From assembly GCA_023544645.1 (NCBI GenBank), contig JAMJFO010000015.1, forward strand, positions 1 to 60,281: 60,281 bases of DNA. The letters are read 5' to 3'. The notes under the pieces were generated by a model. It saw only the letters and a program-made list of their open reading frames with translations. It searched no databases and was not told where the DNA came from. Below are positions 7,928-17,515 of this stretch, one piece after another. Source of the DNA: Desulfobulbaceae bacterium. GTDB lineage: Bacteria; Desulfobacterota; Desulfobulbia; Desulfobulbales; Desulfobulbaceae. The number at the start of each line of letters is the position of its first letter. Position 1 is the first letter of the stretch. Position numbers and translations under genes: made by a program.

Positions 7928-8629
7928 ATGGATCCGATACACATCAGCTACCGGTTCAGCCTGGCCAACAGCAGGGATGAGGTTTTTGATATTTCCCTTG
8001 ACCCGAACACCCTGGAAATCATCAACCAGCCTGTTGATGAACTCCCTCCCTGGACCGCTTTGGGATTCCATCAATGCTCCCATTGTCCCTACACCAGCGA
8101 TACCCATCCAAACTGCCCCCTCGCCGTCACCCTGATCCAGGTTATCGGCCGGTTCAACAATGTTGTTTCCCACAATGAAATAGAGCTGAGAGTGTCTACC
8201 CATGAGCGCCATGTCTTCCAGAAGACAACAGCCCAGAAGGGCATCAGCTCCCTGGTGGGCCTCCTGTTTGCCGCCAGCGGCTGTCCCCATACCGCCTTTT
8301 TCAAGCCCATGGCCCGCTACCACCTTCCCCTGGCATCAGAGGATGAAACCTATTACCGGGCAGCGGGCATGTATCTGGTGGCCCAGTATCTGCTCCACAA
8401 AGATGGAAAACATGCTGACCTTGAACTCCAGGGATTAAAAAAAATTTATCACAATCTTCACCTGCTGAATACCATGGTCGCGGAACGGATCAGAAGCGCT
8501 ACCCGCTCTGATTCATCGGTCAACGCTGTCGTCCTCCTGGACATGATCACCAACCTGATGCCCTTAATCCTGGACGAACAACTGGACAAAATCCGCCACC
8601 TGTTCACTTCCTATCTCCAGGACAGCTGA
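7928..8629 (+). CDS. Conserved hypothetical protein, DUF6901-like
   Basis: 233 aa from ATG 7928, preceded by AGAGGTGG. Soluble, with no signal peptide or membrane segment. It opens with a beta-rich half (IHISYRFSL...FDISLDPNTLEI) containing FHQCSHCP, then DTHPNCPLA: three cysteines and two histidines in a compact cluster that could bind metal. A helical half follows, with SGCPHTAFFKPMARYHLPLAS and AAGMYLVAQYLL. This pattern recalls the DUF6901 proteins of Deltaproteobacteria. That family name is from memory of its motifs and is not certain. No function is known. It lies 51 bp upstream of the antiporter gene and may be cotranscribed with it. Confidence 0.75.
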   Translation: MDPIHISYRFSLANSRDEVFDISLDPNTLEIINQPVDELPPWTALGFHQCSHCPYTSDTHPNCPLAVTLIQVIGRFNNVVSHNEIELRVSTHERHVFQKTTAQKGISSLVGLLFAASGCPHTAFFKPMARYHLPLASEDETYYRAAGMYLVAQYLLHKDGKHADLELQGLKKIYHNLHLLNTMVAERIRSATRSDSSVNAVVLLDMITNLMPLILDEQLDKIRHLFTSYLQDS

Positions 8630-8680
8630 AGCTGTATTCTGGGCAGAAAAATCCATTAAAACTCCCCGGCGGGCCAATCC

Positions 8681-10663
8681 ATGGGAATTGCTGCTGATAT
8701 AGTCATCATCGTTGTTGCCGCCCTGTTCGGGGCAATCATAGCCCAGAAGCTCCGGCAGCCCCTGATCATCGGGTATATCGCCGCCGGGGTAGTCATCGGC
8801 CCCTATACCGGCGGCCTTACCATCACTGATCTGCATGAAATAGAGCTGCTGTCGGAAATCGGGGTTGCCCTGCTTCTTTTCGCCCTGGGCCTTGAGTTTT
8901 CGCTCAGCGAGCTAAAGCCTGTCCGCAGCATTGCCCTCATCGGCACCCCGATCCAGATTCTCCTGTCAATGGCTTACGGGTTCGGCATCGGCCAGCTCTT
9001 CGGCTGGAGCACAACCCACTCGCTCTGGTTCGGCGGCCTGATAGCCCTGTCCAGCACCATGATCACTCTCAAGACCCTGATGAACCAGGGGTGGATGGGA
9101 ACCCTCTCCAGCAGGGTCATGATCGGCATGCTGCTGGTGCAGGATCTGGCCGTTGTCCCGTTGATGATCATCCTTCCCAAGTTCAGCGATCCCGCCGCCG
9201 GCCTCCCCCTGATCGGTATGGCGGTTGTCAAGTCGGCTGCATTTCTCCTCCTCATGTACTTCATCGGCACCAAGCTTCTTCCATGGCTGCTGGCCTACAT
9301 CGCCCAATGGAATTCCAGGGAGCTGTTCATACTGACGATCACCGCTCTGGGCCTGGGCATTGGATACGCCACCTACCTGTTCGGTCTCTCCTTTGCCTTT
9401 GGCGCCTTTGTCGCCGGGATGGTCCTGAGTGAATCAGACTACGGTCACCAGGCATTAAGCGACATCATCCCCCTGCGCGATATCTTCGGGCTGCTGTTTT
9501 TCACCACAATCGGCATGCTTCTTGACCTCAACTTCCTGCTGGCCAACTGGGGCACGGTCATTATCCTGCTGCTCCTGGTTTCGATGGGAAAAGGCCTCAT
9601 TTTTTTCTCCCTGGCCTGGTTGTTCAGGTACAAGAATATAGTGCCCATGGCAGTCGGCCTCGGCCTGTTTCAGGTAGGTGAATTTACATTTGTTCTCGCC
9701 GGCGTCGGCATGGAGACCAACTCCATCGACACCCGTTTGTATTCCCTGGTTCTGGCCACTGGGGTTATCAGCATGGTCATCACGCCCCTGGTTTCCTCTC
9801 TTGCCGCTCCCCTGTACCGGGTGAAACAGCATTTCTTCCAGCATGAGCCCCTGCAGAGCAAAAACATTCCGCAGGAAGGCCTTGACCATCATGTGATTAT
9901 AGCAGGCGGCGGCCGGGTCGGGCGGCATATCGCCCTTGTCATGGCCCAGCTGGAGGTTCCCTTTGTCATCGTTGAAATCAATCACCAGCGGATGGAGGAA
10001 TGCAAAGCCGCCGGATACCCTGTGATCTATGGCGACATGACCCAACAGGTTGTCTTGGAAGCAGCCGAGATATCCAAAGCAAAACTCCTGCTGATCACTG
10101 CCCCTTCGATCATCGACAGCCGTTCCATTGTCAAGCATGCCCGGCAGGTTAATCCCGGGCTGCAGATCGTAGCCCGGGCCGACGGGGTGGAGCACACCAG
10201 AACACTCTACAAGGACGGAGTCTATATGGTAGTGCTGCCGGAAATGGAGGCCGGACTTGAAATAGCAAGGCAGGCCTTGTTGAACCTGCAGATTCCGGCG
10301 GTTGTCATCCAGGAATATACCGATGCCGTGCGGCAGCAGATGTATGAACCCATTTTCACCTCACGCCATGATTACCAGCTTCTCGCCCAGCTCAACAGCG
10401 CCAGGAATCTCCTGGAAATTTCATGGGTTCAGCTTGGACCGGACAGCCCGCTGAATGCGATGACCATCAAAGATGCCGCGGTCAGAAGCCGGACCGGGGC
10501 AACCATTGTCGGCCTCATCCACAACAACATATTCCGCCCCAACCCTGATGTGGAACACCCCTTCAGCGCAGGAGACATGGTGGCTATTGTCGGCAGTACT
10601 CCGGAGCGGCAGCGCTTCAGTCAACTGGCGGAAGGGAACAGAAAAAATACCGGGGCCAGTTGA
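8681..10663 (+). CDS. CPA2 family monovalent cation:proton antiporter with TrkA-N domain (KefB-like)
   Basis: 660-aa inner-membrane exchanger. Residues about 1-380 form 12 or so helices of the Na+/H+ exchanger fold, with the family segments [11 protein letters not shown] and [13 protein letters not shown] linker (about 385-400) leads to a TrkA-N nucleotide-binding domain ([15 protein letters not shown], a GxGxxG Rossmann motif, about 403-520) and a TrkA-C domain (about 565-645). Such proteins exchange K+ or Na+ for protons and are gated by ligands bound to the Rossmann domain. ATG 8681 lacks a strong Shine-Dalgarno. The gene converges on kamA. Confidence 0.93.
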   Translation: MGIAADIVIIVVAALFGAIIAQKLRQPLIIGYIAAGVVIGPYTGGLTITDLHEIELLSEIGVALLLFALGLEFSLSELKPVRSIALIGTPIQILLSMAYGFGIGQLFGWSTTHSLWFGGLIALSSTMITLKTLMNQGWMGTLSSRVMIGMLLVQDLAVVPLMIILPKFSDPAAGLPLIGMAVVKSAAFLLLMYFIGTKLLPWLLAYIAQWNSRELFILTITALGLGIGYATYLFGLSFAFGAFVAGMVLSESDYGHQALSDIIPLRDIFGLLFFTTIGMLLDLNFLLANWGTVIILLLLVSMGKGLIFFSLAWLFRYKNIVPMAVGLGLFQVGEFTFVLAGVGMETNSIDTRLYSLVLATGVISMVITPLVSSLAAPLYRVKQHFFQHEPLQSKNIPQEGLDHHVIIAGGGRVGRHIALVMAQLEVPFVIVEINHQRMEECKAAGYPVIYGDMTQQVVLEAAEISKAKLLLITAPSIIDSRSIVKHARQVNPGLQIVARADGVEHTRTLYKDGVYMVVLPEMEAGLEIARQALLNLQIPAVVIQEYTDAVRQQMYEPIFTSRHDYQLLAQLNSARNLLEISWVQLGPDSPLNAMTIKDAAVRSRTGATIVGLIHNNIFRPNPDVEHPFSAGDMVAIVGSTPERQRFSQLAEGNRKNTGAS

Positions 10664-10698
10664 ATCATAGGGGGATCCGCCCGCCGGCGGCAGGTTTA

Positions 10699-12492
10699 TT
10701 AATAATAATACCAGATCGTTTCGTAATCCCGGGCATCCTCGCCAATTTCCTCCAGCCTCCGGAGGTATTCAAGAATGGGCACATCCTTGCTGACATGGGT
10801 CTTCATCACACTGGTAATATTTTTTTCCCACGGATGAAATTCATACAGGCGGCTGCCATCGGGCAGGATCGATACAAGATCCCTGAAGCTGGTTGTCTTC
10901 AGGTAATTTTTCCCCAGGCCCGGCACGTTGTACACCGCCTCATCGGTCCTTGACAACCCCGGCAGCAGGCGGGACTCCTCCTTCTGCTCCTGCATAAGCC
11001 GGGCTATGGGCACCCGATAGGTCGAAGTCTCCTCCTTGCCTTTGGAATTAAAGGTGTAATAGGGATCAATTCCTATCCTGCTGAGCAGCCGGCGCAGGTA
11101 GGCCGCCTCAAAGCGCCGCGAAACAAAAAAGGTATATACCAGCTGGTTATAGACCGGGATGCCCTTTTGCTTGAGGCGCTCGACCGCGGCAGCCATATCC
11201 TGATTCACCTCATAGGGATGCTGCACGTGGGTGACGACGGAAAGCTGTCTTTTGCCCGGAATCCGGTATTTGGCGAGAATGGAAACCAGTTTGTCATTGA
11301 AGCGCATGGGCAGGGTTACCGGTGTCCGTGTCCCGATTCGGATCCGCTCCACCGTAGGGATATCGGCAATCAGGCCAAGAATCCAGTCAACATGGTCATC
11401 GTCCATGGCCAGCGGATCCCCTCCGGTGATCAGCACCTCGTGAATCGCGGGATGTGCCCGTATCCATTCTACGGCTTCATGTATTTTCTCATCCGAAGCC
11501 ATGGCTCCCGGCTGCATGGCATCATCTATCTCCCAGTTCCGCTGGCAGTATACGCATATCTGGGGACAGGTATTGTACGGTTTGAAAATGCAGATGGATG
11601 GATATCGCCTGGTGATAAGATCTATCGGGGAGGTATCAGACTCCAGCATGAAATCCATGCATCGGCTGCTCTCCTTTGCCTCTACAGTCAGATTGACATA
11701 GCTGGACGGGGGGATCACCTGGGCCCTGACCGCCCGGTCTCTGTTGTGGCCTGGATCATCATCCATGAGCGAAATGTAGTGCGGGGTGATCCCGAACGGC
11801 AGACGATGCTTTCTGGCGCTGCTGATGGCCTTCTTTTCTTCCGGCGACAGCCTCACCAGCCTGGATACCTCTTTGCTCTCACGCAGAATATGACTGATCT
11901 GCCATTGCCAGTCGTGCCAGTCGGCTTCGGTTCCGCCAAGTTCCGCCAGTATGCGCCTGCGCCTTTCAACCCTTCTCCTGAGCGATTCTTCGGAAAGGCC
12001 GGAACTTCCCTTGTCAAGGCGGGCCTGGACCGCGCCGTAAAGTTCATCCAGCTGGCTCGACCGTTCAACGGCTGCCCGCCGGTCCTTGTATTTGCTCGGC
12101 ACCAGATGCAGTTCGGTAAAAGCCTGCCCCGGCCCCCTTCCCTGCAGGCCAAGAAACAGGTAGTGCATGTCGGCAATAAAAGCCGGAGACAGATCCGGGC
12201 GCGGCACATCCAGGGCAATATCCCTGATGGCGCCTGCCAGGGAAAAACCGGCTTTGTTATCGCTCCTGCGTGTCATCATCCGCACGATGACCTTGGCGCA
12301 GTCACGGACCCGCATGATTGTTCCGGCATTGAATGAATCGTAATCATCAAAGGTTTCGAACATCATGTCGTGCGCCAGCCTGGCTATGCTGGCGCGAAAC
12401 TCATCAACAGATTCGGACTGCCTGGCAATAGCGCAGATCTCCGGCAGCTTTGCTTTCAGGTAATCTGGGGTAAATTTGGCAAACTCCATCAT
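10699..12492 (-). CDS. kamA: Lysine 2,3-aminomutase family radical SAM enzyme, long form
   Basis: About 597 aa from ATG 12492 (a TTG lies one codon upstream). The radical SAM motif CPQICVYC is CX3CX2C, followed by the KamA-type LITGGDPLAMDD and the TRTPVTLPMR strand. In classical lysine 2,3-aminomutase the PLP lysine sits in PGGGGK; here NVPGLGKNYLK is the corresponding site, so Lys of GLGK is the likely PLP ligand. The protein is some 180 residues longer than the clostridial enzyme, with an all-helical N-terminal extension of about 200 residues. Substrate (lysine or glutamate) cannot be told from sequence. It would make a beta-amino acid, which some anaerobes use as an osmolyte. No lysine-catabolism or acetyltransferase gene is adjacent. 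Confidence 0.88.
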   Translation of the reverse strand: MMEFAKFTPDYLKAKLPEICAIARQSESVDEFRASIARLAHDMMFETFDDYDSFNAGTIMRVRDCAKVIVRMMTRRSDNKAGFSLAGAIRDIALDVPRPDLSPAFIADMHYLFLGLQGRGPGQAFTELHLVPSKYKDRRAAVERSSQLDELYGAVQARLDKGSSGLSEESLRRRVERRRRILAELGGTEADWHDWQWQISHILRESKEVSRLVRLSPEEKKAISSARKHRLPFGITPHYISLMDDDPGHNRDRAVRAQVIPPSSYVNLTVEAKESSRCMDFMLESDTSPIDLITRRYPSICIFKPYNTCPQICVYCQRNWEIDDAMQPGAMASDEKIHEAVEWIRAHPAIHEVLITGGDPLAMDDDHVDWILGLIADIPTVERIRIGTRTPVTLPMRFNDKLVSILAKYRIPGKRQLSVVTHVQHPYEVNQDMAAAVERLKQKGIPVYNQLVYTFFVSRRFEAAYLRRLLSRIGIDPYYTFNSKGKEETSTYRVPIARLMQEQKEESRLLPGLSRTDEAVYNVPGLGKNYLKTTSFRDLVSILPDGSRLYEFHPWEKNITSVMKTHVSKDVPILEYLRRLEEIGEDARDYETIWYYY

Positions 12493-12909
12493 CAAGTGTT
12501 GAATAAATGAATGTTATCTGAGGTTTTCCCGAATTATGGCCTTGCTGTCAAATTATCAGTATAATCTTTTATTTAAACATGTACGTGGAGAGCCGTCAAC
12601 ACTTGCGGGAAATCATGCCTGCAGTCTCCCCCCTTTCCTTGCATTCATTTTAAATTTTGTGATATTATTAATCAAAAATGCAGATTTAAAATTTTATTAC
12701 GGACCAGGCATCAGTGACATTTTGTTCCACACACTTGAGCAGATGTATTGTATGCATCCAGAAAGGAGGGAGGCTTTTTGTCGCCAGCCTGTTCCCTTTT
12801 CATAACCCGAATTCAGCAGTTCCATCACGTGAATTCCACCTGTCAACCATGCCGCCCATGATCCCGAACGAACTGGCGGGTCTTCGCTTCATCTGCTGAT
12901 CAACGGATC
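12493..12909. other. Divergent intergenic region between kamA and yfiR-like
   Basis: About 417 bp, AT-rich in the middle, with no supportable gene. It holds a TATAAT at 12560-12565 without a good -35, and TTGCAT followed 18 bp later by TATTAT near 12640-12670, either of which could serve the plus-strand operon. At 12590-12610 it carries GAGCCGTC...CTTGCGGGAA, shared with the 7.56-kb hairpin. Confidence 0.4.
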
Positions 12910-13521
12910 ATGCATCATTTTACAGTCTACTACTTCAGCAGGAAGCACATCCACCCTTTATGGGCATGCATCCTTCTCATTCTTCTCCTTGCCTGCCCCG
13001 CCGGGACTGCTGAACCGGCATACATCAAGAGCAAGGTTGCCCCGCCATCGGAGCATGAACTCAAAGCAATCTACCTCTACAACTTCCTCAAATTTGTGCA
13101 GTGGCCGCAAAATGCCTGCACCGTGCATGATGACCCCTCCCACCGGATAGCAGTCATCGGCGACTCACAGTTTAACCAGGTACTCAAGGATCTCCAGCAG
13201 AAATTAAACCAAAAAGGCCATGAACTGCAGATCATCTTTCACGGCCCCTACCGGAAAGACATGGATTTATCCTGCTGCTGCCTGCTGTTCATAACCGCAA
13301 CGGAACAGGATAATCTACCAAGCATCCTTGCGCAAATCGCTGGACAACCGGTGCTGACGGTTGCCGACACGGATGCATTCATGGATCGCGGGGTCATGAT
13401 CACCCTCGTTTCTCGCAACAATAAAATTCGCTGGGCAATCAATCGAAAACCGGTGGCCGAATCCGGCCTGAAATTGAATGTCAAACTGCTGGATATAGCA
13501 GTGAAGGTTATCGACAAATAA
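12910..13521 (+). CDS. YfiR-like periplasmic protein (DUF4154)
   Basis: 203 aa with an N-terminal hydrophobic signal segment (about 17-34). Mature features match DUF4154/YfiR: LKAIYLYNFLKFVQWP near the start of the domain, IAVIGDSQF, and the paired C-terminal strands GVMITLVSRNNKIRWAINRK then AGLKLNVKLL-like SGLKLNVKLLD. In Pseudomonas, YfiR is a periplasmic, redox- and envelope-responsive repressor of the membrane diguanylate cyclase YfiN. Here the next gene, 13 bp downstream, is a histidine kinase instead, so this protein probably controls that kinase's periplasmic domain. Cysteines in the mature part (DLSCCCLLF) are suggestive of redox sensing but unproven. Confidence 0.87.
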   Translation: MHHFTVYYFSRKHIHPLWACILLILLLACPAGTAEPAYIKSKVAPPSEHELKAIYLYNFLKFVQWPQNACTVHDDPSHRIAVIGDSQFNQVLKDLQQKLNQKGHELQIIFHGPYRKDMDLSCCCLLFITATEQDNLPSILAQIAGQPVLTVADTDAFMDRGVMITLVSRNNKIRWAINRKPVAESGLKLNVKLLDIAVKVIDK

Positions 13522-13534
13522 AACTGGATAGCAA

Positions 13535-15787
13535 ATGATTACTTTTGCCGATCTGTCCATCAGGAAAAAACTCTTCCTTGCCATCATGGCAACCAGTTCC
13601 CTTGCTGTTCTGGCAGCCTGCATTGCTTTTTATACTCTCACCATCAATCTCTACAAAGAGGCCTATATTAAAGACATCCAGAGCCTGACCAGGGTTATCG
13701 CCTATAATTGCCAGGCAGCCCTTGTCTTTAATATACCTGAAGACGCCGAAAAAATGCTCCTGGCTCTGGAGAACCGCTCCTCGATTCTTGCGGCAGATAT
13801 CTACGACCAGGAGCACAAACTTTTTGCCAGCTACGGAAATCCTGCGTACCCTCGGGCACATCCATCAGAACACAGCTCCAGGATATTCAGTGAACTCACC
13901 CCGGAAGGGACCATGCTTTTCCACGAAGATATTTTCATGGATGGCGCCAAAATCGGCTGCATAACACTTATTGACAACATGCACTCCATCATCACTTTCA
14001 GAAATATTGCCCTGATAACCTTGGGAGTAATCGTTATCCTGGTAATTTTTTTGAGTTTTCTGGCCGCCGCCAGGATCCGTGATATTATCTCCGAACCCAT
14101 CAGCGAACTGGCAACTATCTCCCAGGAAATTTCAGAAAACCAGGACTATTCTCTGCGCGCGCTCAAACGGGGGACCGATGAAGTGGGACATCTGGTTGAC
14201 ACCTTTAACACCATGCTCGAACAGATTTCCCAACGCACCGATGAACTCCGGGAAAGTGAACAGCGCTTCCGCGCCCTTGTCGACCAGGCGGTGGACAGTT
14301 TTTTCCTGCACGACATGGACGGCAGAATCATCGATGTCAACCAGCGGGTCTGCGACACCCTGGGCTACTCCCGCGAGGAATTGCTCTCCATGACGGTTGA
14401 GGATATCGACACGGAGGCCGACAACGATGCTTACCGGGAACAACACTGGAAAAAGATGCCCGCTGGTACCCCCATCACCTTTGAGGGATTACACCGGCGC
14501 AAGGACGGCTCAACATTCCCTGTCGAGGTCCGGGCCGGGCTGCTGGAACTCGGCGATCAGAAAATTATAATGGCCCTGGCCCGCGATCTTTCTGAACGCA
14601 TCAAGGCTGAAAAGGACAAACACCTGTTGGAAAGCCAGCTGCAGCAGGCCCAGAAAATGGAGTCCATCGGTACTCTTGCAGCCGGCATTGCCCACGATTT
14701 CAACAATATCCTCTCTCCTATTTACGGATACGTTGAACTGGCGCAGTTAAAGGTCCGGGACAACCCCGAACTCTCCGAATACCTGAACGAAGTTCGCAGC
14801 GCCGCCCACCGCGCCAAGGATCTGGTTAAACAGATCCTCACCTTCAGTCGGCAGGACAGTGAAAAATTCTCCCCGGTGGAAGTGCATGTCATTATCAAGG
14901 AAGCCCTGAAGCTTCTCCGGTCAACCATTCCCTCGACCATCGAGATAAAGCAGGAAATTGAGCCGAAATGCGGCTATGTCCTGGCCAATCCCACCCAGAT
15001 CCACCAGGTGCTCATGAATCTCTGCACCAACGCATATCACGCCATGCGTGAAAGCGGCGGCGTGCTGGGGGTGACCTTGAAACAAGTCTCCATATCAGCC
15101 GGTGATTTTGTCAGGAATATCAATCTGCGGCCCGGCCCCTATCTCATGCTTGAGGTCAGCGACACAGGAACCGGCATGAACAAGGAAACCCTGGCCCGGA
15201 TATTTGAGCCTTATTTCACCACCAAGGCCCAGGGAGAAGGAACCGGGATGGGCCTTTCCGTGGTCCACGGCATTATCAAGAGCCACGGCGGCAATATCAC
15301 GGTTTACAGCGAACCCGGCAGGGGCAGCACTTTTCGCGTATATCTGCCGATCATGGAAGGAGCCGAATCGAAAGAAGAAGAATCCCCCACAGGCCCCCTG
15401 CCCTCTGGAGCCGAGAGGATCCTCCTGGTTGACGATGAAAAAAGTGTGGCCAAGGTTGAGAAGGATATGCTTGAGAACCTTGGATACACGGTAACCATCT
15501 CAACCTCGGCTCCCGAAGCGCTGGAGCATTTCCGCGGCCAGCCTGATTCGTACGACCTGGTCATAACCGACATGACCATGCCCAAAATGACCGGAGACAG
15601 GCTCGCCACCGAAATAATGGCCATCCGACCGGATATCCCGGTAATTCTCTGCACCGGATTCAGCGAACTGATCAACAAGGAGGATGCCTTGAAAATCGGC
15701 ATCCGCAGATTCGTCACCAAACCCATCATCATCACCAAATTTGCCAAACTCCTGCGGGAAGTGCTTGACGGGGAAGCGGTATCATAA
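13535..15787 (+). CDS. Membrane hybrid sensor histidine kinase/response regulator
   Basis: 750 aa. TM1 (about 13-34), a periplasmic sensor of about 115 residues similar to CHASE8/YfiN sensors (AYNCQAALVFNIPEDAEKML), and TM2 (about 150-172). HAMP (about 173-230), PAS (about 245-350), then HisKA with phospho-acceptor His387 in GIAHDFNNIL. HATPase_c follows with DTGTGM and GEGTGMGLSVV, and finally a receiver domain with acidic pocket VDDEKS, phospho-acceptor Asp679 and Lys in VTKP. No DNA-binding output is present, so the signal must pass to another protein or stay internal. The 13-bp gap after the YfiR-like gene implies translational coupling. The output partner is not in the window. Confidence 0.94.
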   Translation: MITFADLSIRKKLFLAIMATSSLAVLAACIAFYTLTINLYKEAYIKDIQSLTRVIAYNCQAALVFNIPEDAEKMLLALENRSSILAADIYDQEHKLFASYGNPAYPRAHPSEHSSRIFSELTPEGTMLFHEDIFMDGAKIGCITLIDNMHSIITFRNIALITLGVIVILVIFLSFLAAARIRDIISEPISELATISQEISENQDYSLRALKRGTDEVGHLVDTFNTMLEQISQRTDELRESEQRFRALVDQAVDSFFLHDMDGRIIDVNQRVCDTLGYSREELLSMTVEDIDTEADNDAYREQHWKKMPAGTPITFEGLHRRKDGSTFPVEVRAGLLELGDQKIIMALARDLSERIKAEKDKHLLESQLQQAQKMESIGTLAAGIAHDFNNILSPIYGYVELAQLKVRDNPELSEYLNEVRSAAHRAKDLVKQILTFSRQDSEKFSPVEVHVIIKEALKLLRSTIPSTIEIKQEIEPKCGYVLANPTQIHQVLMNLCTNAYHAMRESGGVLGVTLKQVSISAGDFVRNINLRPGPYLMLEVSDTGTGMNKETLARIFEPYFTTKAQGEGTGMGLSVVHGIIKSHGGNITVYSEPGRGSTFRVYLPIMEGAESKEEESPTGPLPSGAERILLVDDEKSVAKVEKDMLENLGYTVTISTSAPEALEHFRGQPDSYDLVITDMTMPKMTGDRLATEIMAIRPDIPVILCTGFSELINKEDALKIGIRRFVTKPIIITKFAKLLREVLDGEAVS

Positions 15788-15946
15788 CAGCAAGAGATTT
15801 CCTTTCCAGCCCCCTTCATGGGAAACCGGGAGGATTCCATCTCAGGCGAAGGTATCGTAATCTTATTGTCTGTAACGGCTCATGAATGAGCCATGTTGTT
15901 CCTGCATTTTTTGTCCCTTCAATCCCGCTCAGCATTCCTGCCCTGG

Positions 15947-16375
15947 CTAGCGGCAGTTCTGGCTCACGCGGCTTTCCCGGCAGTCGGTGACAATTGGTAT
16001 CACGGAAAAACAACGGGAAGCAAAACGCCATCCGGAGTAGCCTTCACCATGAAACAAAATTTCCTGTACCTCGGAAAACGATTTTGCCGAGCGGATTTCT
16101 TCAACCGGTATCTCATGGAGAGGAACAGTGTCAGGATAAAAATAGGCATGGAGCATTCTGCACCCCAGCTTTTCGCTATAGGCCCTGATGTTTTTTTCTT
16201 CAACGTCACCGGAATAAATATATAATTTTACATTTGCCTGTCCCAGCCGATCAGAATATTCAGCCATTTTTCTGACATCAATATCCGCCGGGTTTTTCTT
16301 GTCCGCACAGCCGGTAATAACCGCTGCCAGAAGCAACAGAGAGAAAAATACTGCCGTTGGCCGTTTTGTATTCAT
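15947..16375 (-). CDS. Small hypothetical lipoprotein
   Basis: 142 aa. A lipoprotein signal peptide ends in AVITGC, with Cys23 as the lipidation site. The mature part is a mixed alpha/beta protein with no family I recognise (ADIDVRKMAEYSDRLG, VKLYIYSGDVEEKNIRAYSEKLG). The segment FSVIPIVTDCRESRVSQNC adds two late cysteines. It converges on the hybrid kinase gene with 159 bp between them. Position after alanine-rich region and lack of Asp at +2 suggest outer-membrane sorting, which is inference. Confidence 0.7.
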   Translation of the reverse strand: MNTKRPTAVFFSLLLLAAVITGCADKKNPADIDVRKMAEYSDRLGQANVKLYIYSGDVEEKNIRAYSEKLGCRMLHAYFYPDTVPLHEIPVEEIRSAKSFSEVQEILFHGEGYSGWRFASRCFSVIPIVTDCRESRVSQNCR

Positions 16376-16690
16376 CCTGCAACCACCTTTCCTTGGTCAA
16401 TCATTGATAAGCACCCTGTCTGCCTCTACTGTCAGCATACAATCATTTCCTTCAGATTAGCCGGAAAATACTTCTTGGTCCATCTTTTTGCGCCTGAGCA
16501 AGCAGCTTTGCTGCCAGGTTGCCCCCTTATTCCAGCCGTCCCTGAACCTGCGCAGATGCGAAGAGTCAAGGCAGCGCCAAACCTTCTTTGCCTTGATGGC
16601 TCACTGCTGGTAGAATTGTAGAGTAATTGTCCCCACAACAAGCGCAGTCATTGTAACCGGATTAACGTATGGAAAAGGCCTGAAAGATAG
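16376..16690. other. Non-coding stretch with small hairpins
   Basis: 315 bp between divergent genes. It contains an 8-bp inverted repeat around 16568-16601 (TCAAGGCA/TGCCTTGA) and a GCAGC-TTT-GCTGC hairpin near 16504-16516. No open reading frame is credible. Confidence 0.4.
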
Positions 16691-17134
16691 ATGATATACC
16701 ATATTCTGGCAGATGCCGTTCTTATTGGCCACGTGATGTACGTTATATTTATTGTTGGGGGACTGGTACTGATCCTGCTCGGCGCAGGATTTCAATGGCA
16801 ATGGGTAAAAAATTTCCGCTTCAGGGCGCTGCACCTGGCAGCAATAGCACTTGTTGTTCTGCAGTCATGGTTCCAAGTCATCTGCCCCCTGACCACCCTG
16901 GAAATGTATTTCCGCGAACAGGGGGGACAGACGCCTTATAGTGGAACCTTTATGGCGCACTGGCTGCACCAGCTGCTGTTCTACGAAGCTCCGTTCTGGG
17001 TATTCAGCGCCGGCTACACTCTTTTCGGACTGGCGGTGGCGGCAGCCTGGCTGCTCATACCGCCTCGTACCCATTGGCGCAGGAACAAGGGAGAAAAACA
17101 TCAGGGCGGAAACACCGCCTCACCGGAGCACTGA
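16691..17134 (+). CDS. DUF2784 family membrane protein
   Basis: 147 aa with about four membrane helices. It opens MIYHILADAVLIGHVMYVIFIVGG, typical of DUF2784, and carries the conserved FQVICPLTTLEMYFREQGG segment followed by FMAHWLHQLLFYEAPFW. The C-terminal tail is basic and cytoplasmic. The function of this family is unknown. It stands alone, preceded by a weak ribosome binding site, with a small convergent gene 28 bp downstream. Confidence 0.85.
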   Translation: MIYHILADAVLIGHVMYVIFIVGGLVLILLGAGFQWQWVKNFRFRALHLAAIALVVLQSWFQVICPLTTLEMYFREQGGQTPYSGTFMAHWLHQLLFYEAPFWVFSAGYTLFGLAVAAAWLLIPPRTHWRRNKGEKHQGGNTASPEH

Positions 17135-17162
17135 TGGAAGCGTCAGCAAAAGAAATGAACGG

Positions 17163-17348
17163 CTACTTGGCCTCTTCGATATATCCTTTCCCGTGGCATT
17201 CCTTACACGTCTGATCGGGTGTGCACTGACAATCCTCCCAATCATCTCCCTTTTGGGACCCCCGCCACTCCATATCGCACACACATTCGCCCTTGATGAC
17301 CTTTTTCCCGCCGCACGCCGGGCATACTTTTTTCTTCATTTCCGTCAT
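17163..17348 (-). CDS. Small cysteine-rich (DnaJ zinc-finger-like) protein
   Basis: 61 aa from ATG 17348, with AGGAG 7 nt upstream. It has nine cysteines: CPACGGKK, CVC, CQC, then CKECHGKGYIEE. The first CxxCGG and last CxxCHGKG resemble the CxxCxGxG repeats of the DnaJ zinc domain, so two structural zinc sites are plausible. The protein is soluble and highly charged. It may be a free-standing zinc ribbon or chaperone-like adaptor. No partner is evident from the neighbours. Confidence 0.7.
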   Translation of the reverse strand: MTEMKKKVCPACGGKKVIKGECVCDMEWRGSQKGDDWEDCQCTPDQTCKECHGKGYIEEAK

Positions 17349-17439
17349 AATTGTCTCCTGTGCAGAAATATTTATTTCATTTTATAGGATAACAGCTCTA
17401 TTAGCAAAACCGAAATACATCGGCACCCGGTAAATTCAA

Positions 17440-17509
17440 CAAAAAACCCCCCATACTGACAAAGGAGGGGATACAGTATGGGGGGCGCGGGAACCTCACA
17501 CTTGAGGTT
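17440..17509 (-). ncRNA. Candidate small RNA (~70 nt, two hairpins, C-rich loop)
   Basis: On the minus strand a promoter-like pair (17516-17544) is followed at the expected distance by a 7-bp hairpin with a 4-nt loop (17492-17509, AACCTCA/TGAGGTT). Eight bases on comes a 12-bp perfect hairpin with a T6 tail (17485-17441). No reading frame fits between them. The 15-nt loop of the second hairpin exposes TATCCCCTCCTTTGT, which is complementary to Shine-Dalgarno sequences, a feature of several trans-acting small RNAs. Start and end are inferred from the promoter and terminator. Confidence 0.55.
17441..17485 (-). terminator. Strong Rho-independent terminator (minus strand)
   Basis: 12-bp perfect stem, 17474-17485 with 17447-17458 (CAGTATGGGGGG and complement), 15-nt loop, then TTTTTTG on the minus strand. 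No protein-coding minus-strand gene lies just upstream, which is why a small RNA is proposed. Confidence 0.8.
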
Positions 17510-17515
17510 ACTTTT

